Assembly (NCBI GenBank): GCA_040757775.1
Contig: JBFLWQ010000017.1
Location: 1-64,000, forward strand
DNA length: 64,000 nucleotides
Reading direction: 5' to 3'
From: Thermodesulfobacteriota bacterium
GTDB lineage: Bacteria > Desulfobacterota > UBA8473
Shown here: piece by piece, positions 28,688 to 36,443 of the stretch
How the letters are laid out: every line of letters starts with the position of its first letter
Numbering within the stretch: position 1 is the stretch's first letter
The notes under the pieces: model-generated
Database searches by the model: none
Told to the model about the DNA's origin: nothing
Seen by the model: only the letters and a program-made list of their open reading frames with translations
Made by a program: the position numbers and the translations under genes

Positions 28688-30043
28688 TTAAATATTCGGC
28701 AGATTCTTCAATGCCTCTTTTATCATCTCCTCAGGATACTCAAAATCTTCGAGTTTACCTGCAATGTAGGCATCGTAAGCTGCCAGGTCAAAGTGTCCAT
28801 GGCCACTGAAGGCAATAACAATACACTTTTCCTCTCCTGTCTCTTTACATCTCAAAGCTTCGTCAACAGCGCCCTTTATTGCATGGGCTGTTTCAGGAGC
28901 AGGAATAATTCCTTCGGTTTGGGCAAATCGCATCGCTGCTTCAAAGACGGGATTTTGATGATATGCCCTTGCTTCAATAACCCCTTGATTTACCAAAAGA
29001 CAGAGAAGAGGAGCATCACCGTGATACCTCAATCCTCCGGCATGGATGCCTGGCGGAACAAAGGTATGTCCTAAGGTGTACATCATTAATAGTGGTGTCA
29101 TCTGGGCAGTGTCACCAAAATCATAGCGGTAAGGTCCCTTGGTCAATGTAGGACATGAGGTAGGTTCTACCGCAATTATCCTCATATCTTTACCGTCCAG
29201 CTTATCTTTGACAAATGGGAAACAGAACCCTGCAAAGTTGCTCCCTCCGCCAACACAACCGATCAGAATATCCGGGGATTCCCCTGCTAATTTCAGCTGT
29301 TCTTTTACCTCTAAACCAATAATGGTTTGATGTAATAAAACATGATTTAACACGCTCCCCAGAGAATATTTGGTATCATCGTGGGTAGCTGCATCCTCTA
29401 TTGCTTCTGAAATGGCTATCCCAAGACTTCCTAACGTATTTGGGTCTTTTTCTAGAATGGTCCTCCCGGCATTGGTCAGTTTAGTCGGAGATGGATGTAC
29501 TGTTGCCCCCCATGCGTGCATCAAAGACCTTCGGTAAGGTTTTTGCTCATAGCTCACCTTTACCATATAGACGGTGCATTCTATATCAAAGAGCTTACAG
29601 GCAAAAGCCAGAGCGCTTCCCCACTGTCCTGCCCCTGTCTCCGTAGCAATCCTTCTCACTCCTTCTTTCTTGTTGTAATATGCCTGGGCAACAGCAGTAT
29701 TTGGCTTATGGCTTCCCGGAGGGCTAACACTCTCGTTCTTATAGTATATTCTGGCAGGGGTTCCTAATGCCTTTTCCAGTCTCTTTGCTCTATGCAAAGG
29801 AGTTGGCCTCCACAATTTGTAAATATCCAGGATTTCATCCGGTATCTCTATCCAGCGTTCCTGGCTTACCTCTTGTTCAATAAGCCCCATAGGAAATATT
29901 GGAGCCAGGTCCTGAGGACCTACTGGTTGACCTGTTCCTGGATTTAATGGCGGCATAAGCGGTTTGGGCAGATCCGCCTGGACGTTATACCACTTCTGAG
30001 GCAACTCTTTTTCACTCAACAATATCTTAGTTTCTTTCATCAT
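28688..30043 (-). CDS. Tryptophan synthase beta-type protein, TrpB2 group
   Basis: This 451-residue PLP enzyme makes Trp from indole and serine. The PLP lysine is K113 in [13 protein letters not shown], and the phosphate-binding loop is [13 protein letters not shown]. The length and the start [13 protein letters not shown] mark the longer TrpB2 type, which does not rely on TrpA. It is first in the operon, behind the attenuator. No trpA, trpF or TrpB1 gene is in the window. Two adjacent ATG codons are possible starts. Confidence 0.93.
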   Translation of the reverse strand: MMKETKILLSEKELPQKWYNVQADLPKPLMPPLNPGTGQPVGPQDLAPIFPMGLIEQEVSQERWIEIPDEILDIYKLWRPTPLHRAKRLEKALGTPARIYYKNESVSPPGSHKPNTAVAQAYYNKKEGVRRIATETGAGQWGSALAFACKLFDIECTVYMVKVSYEQKPYRRSLMHAWGATVHPSPTKLTNAGRTILEKDPNTLGSLGIAISEAIEDAATHDDTKYSLGSVLNHVLLHQTIIGLEVKEQLKLAGESPDILIGCVGGGSNFAGFCFPFVKDKLDGKDMRIIAVEPTSCPTLTKGPYRYDFGDTAQMTPLLMMYTLGHTFVPPGIHAGGLRYHGDAPLLCLLVNQGVIEARAYHQNPVFEAAMRFAQTEGIIPAPETAHAIKGAVDEALRCKETGEEKCIVIAFSGHGHFDLAAYDAYIAGKLEDFEYPEEMIKEALKNLPNI

Positions 30044-30192
30044 CTTCTCCTTTTATCCAAAAGAATTTGCTGGAGGAATATCCTTCCAGTTATCCCTAAA
30101 ATCATTTCTGGAAATGCTATGTTATTCACCTCCTTTCTAAATAAATAGCTATTGGCTAAATTAATCTTTTGTTGAAAGATCTCCTTATAAAA

Positions 30193-30226
30193 AAAGCCAT
30201 GAGCAACAGAGGATGCCCATGGCTTT
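30193..30226 (-). terminator. Second tandem terminator in the trp leader
   Basis: On the minus strand AAAGCCATgggc pairs with gctcATGGCTTT over a 10-nt loop and is followed by seven T. It lies between the attenuator and trpB2. Its likeness to the second hairpin in the DAHP synthase leader is notable. Confidence 0.75.
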
Positions 30227-30270
30227 AAAATAAAAAAGAAAAGCCGTGGGCTTCAGGATTTGCCCACGGC
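30226..30270 (-). terminator. Attenuator terminator of the trp operon
   Basis: On the minus strand GCCGTGGGC pairs perfectly with GCCCACGGC over a 10-nt loop, followed by TTTTCTTTTTT. The loop and 5' arm GGGCAAATCC can instead pair with GGATTTGTCC inside the leader peptide gene (30316-30325) over 10 bp with one G-U pair, forming an antiterminator. Confidence 0.85.
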
Positions 30271-30299
30271 CCTTTTGTCGGGTTTAAATGTTAATATCA

Positions 30300-30392
30300 T
30301 CAGGGGGATGGAGGCGGACAAATCCCTAGTATGTAATTGTTCCACCACCACCAATTGCTATCGTAACTACAGGAAAACTCTTTATTGCTCAT
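30300..30392 (-). CDS. trpL: Trp operon leader peptide
   Basis: A 30-codon frame starts at ATG 30392 after AGGGGG and ends TGA at 30302-30300. It begins MSNKEFSC, has four consecutive Trp codons at residues 14-17 (SNWWWWNN) and ends GICPPPSP. It is too short for usual gene callers. When charged tRNA-Trp is scarce the ribosome would stall at the Trp run, which can otherwise pair with CCGCCTCCA downstream. Stalling would free GGATTTGTCC to form the antiterminator with the terminator's 5' arm. This is the E. coli-type trp attenuation logic applied to a trpB2-led operon. Confidence 0.92.
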   Translation of the reverse strand: MSNKEFSCSYDSNWWWWNNYILGICPPPSP

Positions 30393-30420
30393 ACTATTAA
30401 AGCCCCCTAAATAAAGTGTA

Positions 30421-30453
30421 TATTTCAGTAACATAATAGATTCCGATTGTCAA
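30421..30453 (-). promoter_or_regulatory. Probable trp promoter
   Basis: On the minus strand TTGACA (30453-30448) is a perfect -35. The -10 is weak and probably lies in TATGTTACTGA at the usual distance. It is about 60 bp upstream of the leader peptide start. The -35 abuts a 14-bp block GCATTTTCTGATTT that also flanks the DAHP synthase promoter. Confidence 0.65.
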
Positions 30454-30507
30454 GCATTTTCTGATTTTTGTCTGTTTTTTTCAGATATTTTCTCTTGACT
30501 TTTCTCA

Positions 30508-30696
30508 TCAAACTTTGCTAAATGGAACCATAAGAAAAAAACAGACATTTAACCCATTTCTTTCAAAGATACCAAAGACAGGGATCTTGTTGAGTGTAGC
30601 TTTATCCCTTTTCCTTTTGCGTCTACCTCCGAAGTAATTCTCATCAAGTTCAACCTCCCCTCTGAGAAGTTCATAGTCTCTGCTGGTATTGGTCAA
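30508..30696 (-). pseudogene. IS1595-type transposase core relic
   Basis: The 62-codon frame contains LLRGEVELDENYFGGRRK and IPVFGIFERNG, matching the ISXO2-like transposase core with one catalytic Asp (ELDE). The rest of the core, the N-terminal domain and the element ends are absent. It lies in the spacer between the trp leader and the DUF35 gene. Confidence 0.75.
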
Positions 30697-30812
30697 AATA
30701 TTCTAAAACTATTTACATTCATAGACATCTTTATACTTTTGTACAAGATTTTCACAATCATCAAGCTTGAATAACAAAAAGAAATAATTCATCTGAAAGG
30801 AGGGGTATTCTT

Positions 30813-31223
30813 ATGGCAGAAAACTTACCAGCGCCGCCGTCGCCGTTTCATTGGAGATTACAGCCGGAAACCTATCGTCTGATAGGTTCGAAATGTGCTG
30901 ACTGTGGTCACATTACCTATCCACGGAGAAAGATCTGTCCGATCTGTGGGAGCTTTAACAACAATGAGCATAAACTGAATAGAAGGGGGACTGTGCACAC
31001 ATACTGCATAAACTATGTCTTGCCTCCCCAGATTGAACCACCGGCAGCCCTTGCCATAGTCGATCTCGACGGTGGTGGAAGGTATCAGGGTTTGATTACC
31101 GATGTGAAAAGTCCGGAAGATGTCAAAATAGGAGCGAAGGTTGAACTGGTTTTCAGGAAGATACTAAGTGACAGGGGAGTGGATCTGTATGGATATAAAT
31201 TTAGATTAATGGAGGAGGGTTAA
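30813..31223 (+). CDS. DUF35 zinc-ribbon/OB-fold acyl-CoA-binding subunit
   Basis: This 136-residue protein has a rubredoxin-like zinc ribbon with C28, C31, C42 and C45 (KCADCG and ICPICG), then an OB fold from about residue 55 (GTVHTYCINYVLPPQ). DUF35 proteins hold the CoA substrate and bridge thiolase and synthase subunits, as in the archaeal acetoacetyl-CoA thiolase/HMG-CoA synthase complex, PhlB and BbsA. It starts behind GGAGG and is 1 bp from the thiolase gene, so a complex is likely. Confidence 0.9.
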   Translation: MAENLPAPPSPFHWRLQPETYRLIGSKCADCGHITYPRRKICPICGSFNNNEHKLNRRGTVHTYCINYVLPPQIEPPAALAIVDLDGGGRYQGLITDVKSPEDVKIGAKVELVFRKILSDRGVDLYGYKFRLMEEG

Positions 31224-31224
31224 G

Positions 31225-32412
31225 ATGAGCATCAGGGGAAAGGTTGCTATCGTAGGTGCCGGGATGATCCCGTTCGGGGAGTGGTATGATAAGAGCCTGG
31301 AAACCATGGCTCAGGAGGCATTTATTGATTGTATAAAGAGTGTAGATAAGGGAATCGATCCAAAAGAGATTAAAGCAGCCTGGCTGGCAAATTCTGGTAT
31401 ATCGCAATTTGGGGCTACTGCTTTTAGCGGTTCATGGCTCTCTTCTCAGATAGGTAATGCAGAGATACCGATTACCAGGGTTGAAAATGGTTGTCCGACA
31501 GGTTCCGATGCGGTGAGGCACGGAGCAATCGGGGTTGCTTCGGGTCTTTACGATGTTGTCCTGGTACTTGGGACAGAGAAGATGAGGGAGAAACCTGGTT
31601 CAGAGTCACTCATTGCAATCGGGTCCGCCGGCTTTGGGGGAAGCCCTGCATGGACATGGGGATCAACCGCTCCGGCGATGCAGGCTGTCTATGCTGTGAG
31701 GCAGATGCACGAGTTTGGGTGTACTATGGAGCAGTTTGCACGGGTTGCCGTGAAGAACCACCACAATGGGTCGTTAGATCCCCTTGCTCATTACAGATAT
31801 GAGGTTACCATAGAGGACGTATTGAAGAGTCCCATGGTTTGCTGGCCCCTGCATCTTCTGGACTGTTGTCCCCAGACGGATGGTGCGGCTGCGGTTGTTC
31901 TCTGCCGTTCTGATATTGCTACAAGATATACCGATAAACCGGTCTATATCCTCGGTACACATGTGGGTATGGATCATTCCTTTTACTGGGACAAACACAA
32001 TTTCACAGAGATGTTGGCTACGGTGAGAGCTGCCAGGGGGGCATTTGAAATGGCAGGGATAAAACCTGGGGATGTGGACTTCGCAGAGGTTCACGATTGT
32101 TTTACCAATACAGAGCTTATGAATATTGAAGACATAGGTTTTTGCAGGAAGGGTGAGGCTGGAAAATTAATGATGGAGGGATATTTTGATCTGAATGGGG
32201 AACTTCCCGTTCAGACTGCCGGTGGATTGAAGGCACACGGGCATCCGGTAGGGGCAACGGGCATTTCACAGGTATGTGAGTGTTACTGGCAGCTCCGGGA
32301 GGAAGTTGGAGAGAGGCAGGTAAAATTGAGAAACGGTATTGGTCTGCAACATAACGTCGGCGGTACGGGATTTGGTGTTTCTTGCATCAATATCCTGTCA
32401 CGAACACCGTAA
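31225..32412 (+). CDS. SCP-x-type thiolase
   Basis: This 395-residue thiolase-fold protein has nucleophile C90 in VENGCPTGSDA, H290 in EVHDCF and the GGLKAHGHPVGATG block with H340. The length and motifs fit the SCP-x/archaeal thiolase branch, not the FadA type. It may condense or cleave beta-ketoacyl-CoA, or acylate a carbon nucleophile as PhlC does. It is encoded between DUF35 and the inactive HMG-CoA-synthase-like protein, which argues for a three-subunit complex. Confidence 0.92.
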   Translation: MSIRGKVAIVGAGMIPFGEWYDKSLETMAQEAFIDCIKSVDKGIDPKEIKAAWLANSGISQFGATAFSGSWLSSQIGNAEIPITRVENGCPTGSDAVRHGAIGVASGLYDVVLVLGTEKMREKPGSESLIAIGSAGFGGSPAWTWGSTAPAMQAVYAVRQMHEFGCTMEQFARVAVKNHHNGSLDPLAHYRYEVTIEDVLKSPMVCWPLHLLDCCPQTDGAAAVVLCRSDIATRYTDKPVYILGTHVGMDHSFYWDKHNFTEMLATVRAARGAFEMAGIKPGDVDFAEVHDCFTNTELMNIEDIGFCRKGEAGKLMMEGYFDLNGELPVQTAGGLKAHGHPVGATGISQVCECYWQLREEVGERQVKLRNGIGLQHNVGGTGFGVSCINILSRTP

Positions 32413-32434
32413 ATATTGAGAAGGAGGTCAACCG

Positions 32435-33460
32435 ATGGTTGGTATTTTAGGATATGGTGTGTATATTCCCAGATATAGGCTCAAAAAGGAGGAACCGGTC
32501 AAGGTATGGGGTGGAGGAGAGAAAGGGGAAAAATCAGTATGCGGAACGGATGAAGACGTTGTAACTATGGCCGTCGAGGCGGCAGATAAGGCCATCAAAC
32601 ATAGCGGAATCCAGCCGTCAGAGATAGGTTCCATACACATAGGAACCAGTTCTTCTCCGTATATAGAGAAGTACCTCTCCACAATCATTGCGGAAATATT
32701 CGAATTGGACACCAAGGCGTCGATGGTTGACTATTCCGGTTCTCTCAATGCGGGTGCAGCAGCGTTGCTGGGTTGTATGGACGCAATAAATGCAAAGAGA
32801 ATCGGTTACGGGCTGGTAATTGGAGCGGAAAATAGGGCAGCAGCCCCGGGTTCAGAAGGGGAAGTGAGTTTTGGTGCGGGTGCAGTGGCGCTCGTGGTCG
32901 GCAAAGATGGAGCTATATGCTGCATTGAAGACGTAAATAGTTACTTCACGGTGATTACAGACAGATGGCGCGCTGTATCTGATTCACATGTGTCGGATTA
33001 TTTTGATAACAGGTTTGGCAGGGAACAGGGATACGAAAAACATACACTGGAGGCAGCTAGCGGACTTCTTAAGAAGTTGGGCAAGAAGAGCGGTGACTAC
33101 AGTTATATGATTTTCCAGCAACCCGACCCGAAATTACCGGCATCAGTGGCGAAAAAATTGGGGGCAACAAAGGAACAGACAGCCTTAGGCATGATTTATC
33201 CATTCTTTGGCGATTTAGGTTCATGCTCAATCTTTGCTGGTCTGGCTGCAGTACTGGGAAAAGCGAAGGCACGAGAGCGCATACTGCTGGTCTCTTACGG
33301 TTCTGGTATCAGCAGTGCCATTAGTATTCTCGTTGATGGTGAAATAGAGAGGAAGAGGGATAAAGCCTTTCCCATAGAACAGTACGTAGAAAAGAAGGAG
33401 TATATTGACTACGCCACATACCTGAAGATGACACAGGCGATAAAGAGGGCTTCTTATTGA
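32435..33460 (+). CDS. HMG-CoA synthase-like protein lacking catalytic residues
   Basis: This 341-residue thiolase-superfamily protein aligns along its length with archaeal HMG-CoA synthases (start VGILGYGVYIPRYRL, IGTSSSPYIEKYLSTIIAE, FQQPDPKLPASVAKKLGA). The catalytic Glu of GSES is S72, the nucleophilic Cys position is L104 (S103 next to it), and the His of FHQP is Q228. It is thus probably not a synthase but a structural or acyl-handling partner of the thiolase. Such loss is consistent with ketosynthase-like subunits of PhlACB-type complexes. It follows the thiolase gene by 22 bp. Confidence 0.85.
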   Translation: MVGILGYGVYIPRYRLKKEEPVKVWGGGEKGEKSVCGTDEDVVTMAVEAADKAIKHSGIQPSEIGSIHIGTSSSPYIEKYLSTIIAEIFELDTKASMVDYSGSLNAGAAALLGCMDAINAKRIGYGLVIGAENRAAAPGSEGEVSFGAGAVALVVGKDGAICCIEDVNSYFTVITDRWRAVSDSHVSDYFDNRFGREQGYEKHTLEAASGLLKKLGKKSGDYSYMIFQQPDPKLPASVAKKLGATKEQTALGMIYPFFGDLGSCSIFAGLAAVLGKAKARERILLVSYGSGISSAISILVDGEIERKRDKAFPIEQYVEKKEYIDYATYLKMTQAIKRASY

Positions 33461-33523
33461 TGACGGTCTTTCTGAATGTATTTTCCCATAAACACAGTCT
33501 CTGTTAAACAGGGGGGAGGTAAT

Positions 33524-34735
33524 ATGATGAAGGTAATTTTCAAATTGCTTTCCAGCATCTGTGTAGCAATTATATGTTTATTGGCATTGACCAGAACAGA
33601 GGGATATGCTGGGGAAACAAGAGGTGTAACCGATGATACATTAAAGATCGGGGTAATTTTGGATCAAACCGGCCCCGCTGCAAATGTCACCGTGCCCATG
33701 ACAGACGCTATAAAAAGGGTTTTCAGATATGCCGATGAACAGGGTGGAATTCATGGCAGGAAGGTAAAGGTTATAGTTGAAGACGACAGGTATGCAGTCC
33801 CCATGGCAATAGCTGCCTTCAAAAAACTGCTTTACAGGGATAATATATTAGCATTAATTGGTCCAAGTTCATCGACAGCAACCTTGAGTCTCCTTCGACA
33901 TATGGAAAAAGAGAAGCTCCCCACTATGCCGATACCGCCTCAGGAGCGATGCGTCTTGCCTCTAAAAAGATACGTCTTTGGTGTCTATGAAATCTATCAA
34001 AACACGATGAGGACGCTCGTCGATTACATGGTAAAAAACCTTGACACTACAGCCCCCAGGATAGCTTTAGTCTATCCTGATAATGAGACAGGGAAACTGG
34101 ACCTCGATCCTGCAATTGAGAGACTGAAATTCCATAAACTGACTCCCGTAACAAAAGAGATATTAAACCCTGGTTCTCTTGATGCCACATCCCAGGTAAT
34201 GAGTATAAAAAGAGAAAAAGTAAACAATATTATATTGTGTGGCTTTATCCCCCAACCTGCCGGTTTATTGCTCCGGGAATTGAAAAAGTTCGGCATGAAC
34301 GTGCCTGTCTTTGCGAATGTGGCAGCAGCATCTGAGGAGGTCATACATATGGCTGCCGTGGGAGCAGAAAAATACTATGTAATATCTATCTGGGCATCGT
34401 GGTATGATGAGGGTGAGGGTATAGCCCTTATGAGGAAGGTAACACTCAAATATGCGCCTGGTACAGAAAAACCATATCGGGGAAAAATCCACACAGGCGC
34501 CTGGATATGGGCAACAGTCTTGAAAGAGGGGCTTTTAAGGGCAGGCAGAGATATAGATGGAGAGCGGTTGGTAACGGCTCTTGAGACACTGAAAGATTTT
34601 GATATGAAGGGGCTCTGTGGTCCTATAAATTTTAATTCTACCAATCATAAAGGAATGAGTTCAGGGCAAATCTCTAAGGCTGACCCGGCAAGCGGGAAGT
34701 TCATCCCTGTAACTGGATGGATAAAAACCGACTAA
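33524..34735 (+). CDS. LivK-type ABC transporter substrate-binding protein
   Basis: The start is put at ATG 33524, directly after GGGGGGAGGT, giving 403 residues with a signal peptide of about 30 (ending YAGET). The mature protein starts TRGVTDDTLKIGVILDQTGP and carries GGIHGRKVKVIVEDDRY and ends PVTGWIKTD, as in its paralogs. It lies between the HMG-CoA-synthase-like gene and an acyl-CoA dehydrogenase gene, so its ligand may feed that pathway. No ABC permease is nearby. Confidence 0.9.
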   Translation: MMKVIFKLLSSICVAIICLLALTRTEGYAGETRGVTDDTLKIGVILDQTGPAANVTVPMTDAIKRVFRYADEQGGIHGRKVKVIVEDDRYAVPMAIAAFKKLLYRDNILALIGPSSSTATLSLLRHMEKEKLPTMPIPPQERCVLPLKRYVFGVYEIYQNTMRTLVDYMVKNLDTTAPRIALVYPDNETGKLDLDPAIERLKFHKLTPVTKEILNPGSLDATSQVMSIKREKVNNIILCGFIPQPAGLLLRELKKFGMNVPVFANVAAASEEVIHMAAVGAEKYYVISIWASWYDEGEGIALMRKVTLKYAPGTEKPYRGKIHTGAWIWATVLKEGLLRAGRDIDGERLVTALETLKDFDMKGLCGPINFNSTNHKGMSSGQISKADPASGKFIPVTGWIKTD

Positions 34736-34918
34736 CTTGGTATTCAATTTTTTATGGTTTCGAATTTAGAAGCATCTTAATAGGTATGGACCAAACCCCC
34801 ATGAGTTCCACAGATCAGAGTGATGTGATCAGGGCACTTTGGGAGGGGTTTTGTGCTGGCGTTAACATAGTTTCAAACTCACTAAGAGGTCGTGAATCAA
34901 GAGAGGGAGGTAACGAGC

Positions 34919-36082
34919 ATGAGAGGCAATGATATCTTTTATTCAGGAGAAGAGATTAAGTTCAGGGCTGAGGTGAAGGAATATGCGGCTGCTGAGATTC
35001 TACCTCTGTCAAACGATTTTGATGAAGGCACTATAAAAATCAGGGAGATTGTTAAAAAGCTGGGAGAAAAAGGTTACATGGGTGTATCCATGCCAAAAGA
35101 GTATGGCGGTCAGGGTAAGAGTGTAGTATTTGAGATGATCCTGTGTGAAGAGCTGGGCGCCATAAATTATGGGGTAGCCGCTGTCCACATTGCATCATCC
35201 CTCTTTCTCGGGTATCCTCTCGTTCGTTTTGGCACTGAGGAGCAAAAAAAGAAATACTTAGTCCCGATTACAACAGGACAAAGGGTTTCAGGCATGGGTA
35301 TGACAGAACCTACGGCCGGGTCTGATGTGGCAGGGACAAAGACTGAAGCTGTTTTAGAGGGAGACTTTTATATACTAAAGGGGGAAAAACGCTTTATTGG
35401 CTGTGGCAGCGAAGCGGATTTCCTTCTTACCTTCGCAATTACAGACCCATCTGTGCATGCGCATAAAGGAATGACTGCGTTTATTGCGGAGACTTCAGAT
35501 CCGGGTTTTGAACTGGTGAAAGTCTTTGATCTTTTGGGCTGGGTGGGCGTTGGTGTTTCCCATCTAAGATACAACAATCTCAAAGTTCCCAGAGATAACA
35601 TTCTGGGCAAACTCAATCATGGCTTTATAGTTGCCGGTTATGAGCTTGATGCAGAGAGGGTAGCAGCTGCCGCAGCGGGTATCGGAATGGCAAGGGCTGC
35701 TTTTGAGATAGCAGTCAAATATTCCTCTGAGAGAAAGCAGTTTGATGTTCCTATTAGGACATTTGAGGGAGTTAATTTCAAGGTTGCTGACATGGCTATA
35801 GGTTTGGAGGCTATGTCGCTCCTGAACCTTAAGGTAGCGAGGATGATAGAAGAAGGGGTTACGGCCTCTAAAGAATCAGCTATTTCTAAGTTGTTTGCAG
35901 CGGAAGGAACTTTTAGTGTTGTAAACGATGCATTGCAGATTATGGGGGGTATCGGTTTGACAAAAGAGTATCCCATAGAAAAGTTTTTCAGAGATGCCAG
36001 GGCTTTGTCAATAGCGGGGGGGACAAACGAGATTTTGAAATATCTCATACAGAGGGAAGTTTATAAGGAGTTCGGACTTTAA
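34919..36082 (+). CDS. Acyl-CoA dehydrogenase
   Basis: The start is ATG 34919 after GAGGGAGG, giving 387 residues. It oxidises an acyl-CoA at C2-C3, passing electrons to ETF. Family blocks are GMGMTEPTAGSD, YSSERKQFDVPI and the C-terminal GGTNEILKYLIQREV. At the MCAD base position (YEGT) it has AGGT, and it has a Glu in LDAERV, the position used by LCAD and IVD enzymes, so it should be active. It ends the acyl-CoA cluster. Substrate unknown. Confidence 0.92.
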   Translation: MRGNDIFYSGEEIKFRAEVKEYAAAEILPLSNDFDEGTIKIREIVKKLGEKGYMGVSMPKEYGGQGKSVVFEMILCEELGAINYGVAAVHIASSLFLGYPLVRFGTEEQKKKYLVPITTGQRVSGMGMTEPTAGSDVAGTKTEAVLEGDFYILKGEKRFIGCGSEADFLLTFAITDPSVHAHKGMTAFIAETSDPGFELVKVFDLLGWVGVGVSHLRYNNLKVPRDNILGKLNHGFIVAGYELDAERVAAAAAGIGMARAAFEIAVKYSSERKQFDVPIRTFEGVNFKVADMAIGLEAMSLLNLKVARMIEEGVTASKESAISKLFAAEGTFSVVNDALQIMGGIGLTKEYPIEKFFRDARALSIAGGTNEILKYLIQREVYKEFGL

Positions 36083-36145
36083 AAGGCTTTTGTACAAGAA
36101 AATTCCTTTGAGTGTCAACAGCATTTTCTGATTTATATTTTTTTC

Positions 36146-36172
36146 TTGACAAATCAATCAGCAGTATATAAA
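36146..36172 (+). promoter_or_regulatory. Promoter of the DAHP synthase leader
   Basis: TTGACA at 36146-36151 and TATAAA at 36167-36172 are separated by 15 bp. The leader peptide starts 21 bp downstream with AGGAG between. The block TGTCAAcaGCATTTTCTGATTT at 36113-36134 precedes it. Confidence 0.7.
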
Positions 36173-36193
36173 AAAGCAAGAAAGGAGTTGGTT

Positions 36194-36280
36194 ATGTTGT
36201 TTTATTTTACAAATTTTATATTCGAGACATTTTGCTGGCGATTTTATTTTATCTTTATAAAGTCTGCCCGGCATCCTTGA
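36194..36280 (+). CDS. Phe-rich leader peptide upstream of DAHP synthase
   Basis: A 28-codon frame starts at ATG 36194 after AAAGGAG and ends TGA 36278-36280. It begins MLFYFTNFIFETFCW and continues RFYFIFIKSARHP, with eight Phe, two Tyr and one Trp. It resembles pheA-type leader peptides. Codons 23-26 contain AGTCTGCCC (36261-36269), which is perfectly complementary over 9 bp to GGGCAGACT (36322-36330) in the first terminator. Stalling at Phe codons should expose it and prevent termination. Confidence 0.88.
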   Translation: MLFYFTNFIFETFCWRFYFIFIKSARHP

Positions 36281-36317
36281 ACTACATTTGTAAGATAAAA
36301 CAGAACATATTTCAAGG

Positions 36318-36358
36318 CCATGGGCAGACTGAAAGCAAAGCCCATGGTTTTTATTTTA
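36318..36358 (+). terminator. Attenuator terminator 1 of DAHP synthase
   Basis: CCATGGGC (36318-36325) pairs with GCCCATGG (36340-36347), followed by TTTTTATTTTA. Its 5' arm and loop contain GGGCAGACT, the partner of the leader strand at 36261-36269, so terminator and antiterminator are mutually exclusive. Confidence 0.88.
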
Positions 36359-36380
36359 TAAACTGTATTTAGTCTATATT

Positions 36381-36411
36381 AAGCCATGGGTAAAAACTCA
36401 TGGCTTTTTTA
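36381..36411 (+). terminator. Tandem terminator 2 of DAHP synthase leader
   Basis: AAGCCATG (36381-36388) pairs with CATGGCTT (36399-36406) over a 10-nt loop, followed by a T-run. It nearly matches the second hairpin in the trp leader. Confidence 0.78.
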
Positions 36412-36443
36412 TTTATTTTAAAGGCTATTTAGGAGGTAGGGGG

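Noticed and set aside
30121-30138. Strong ribosome-binding-like sequence AAAGGAGGTGAATAAC on the minus strand 80-95 bp upstream of trpB2
   Set aside because: No ATG/GTG/TTG start follows at the right distance. The same 16 bp occurs near 61945, where the only follower is a nine-codon GTG frame, so I treat both as uninformative.
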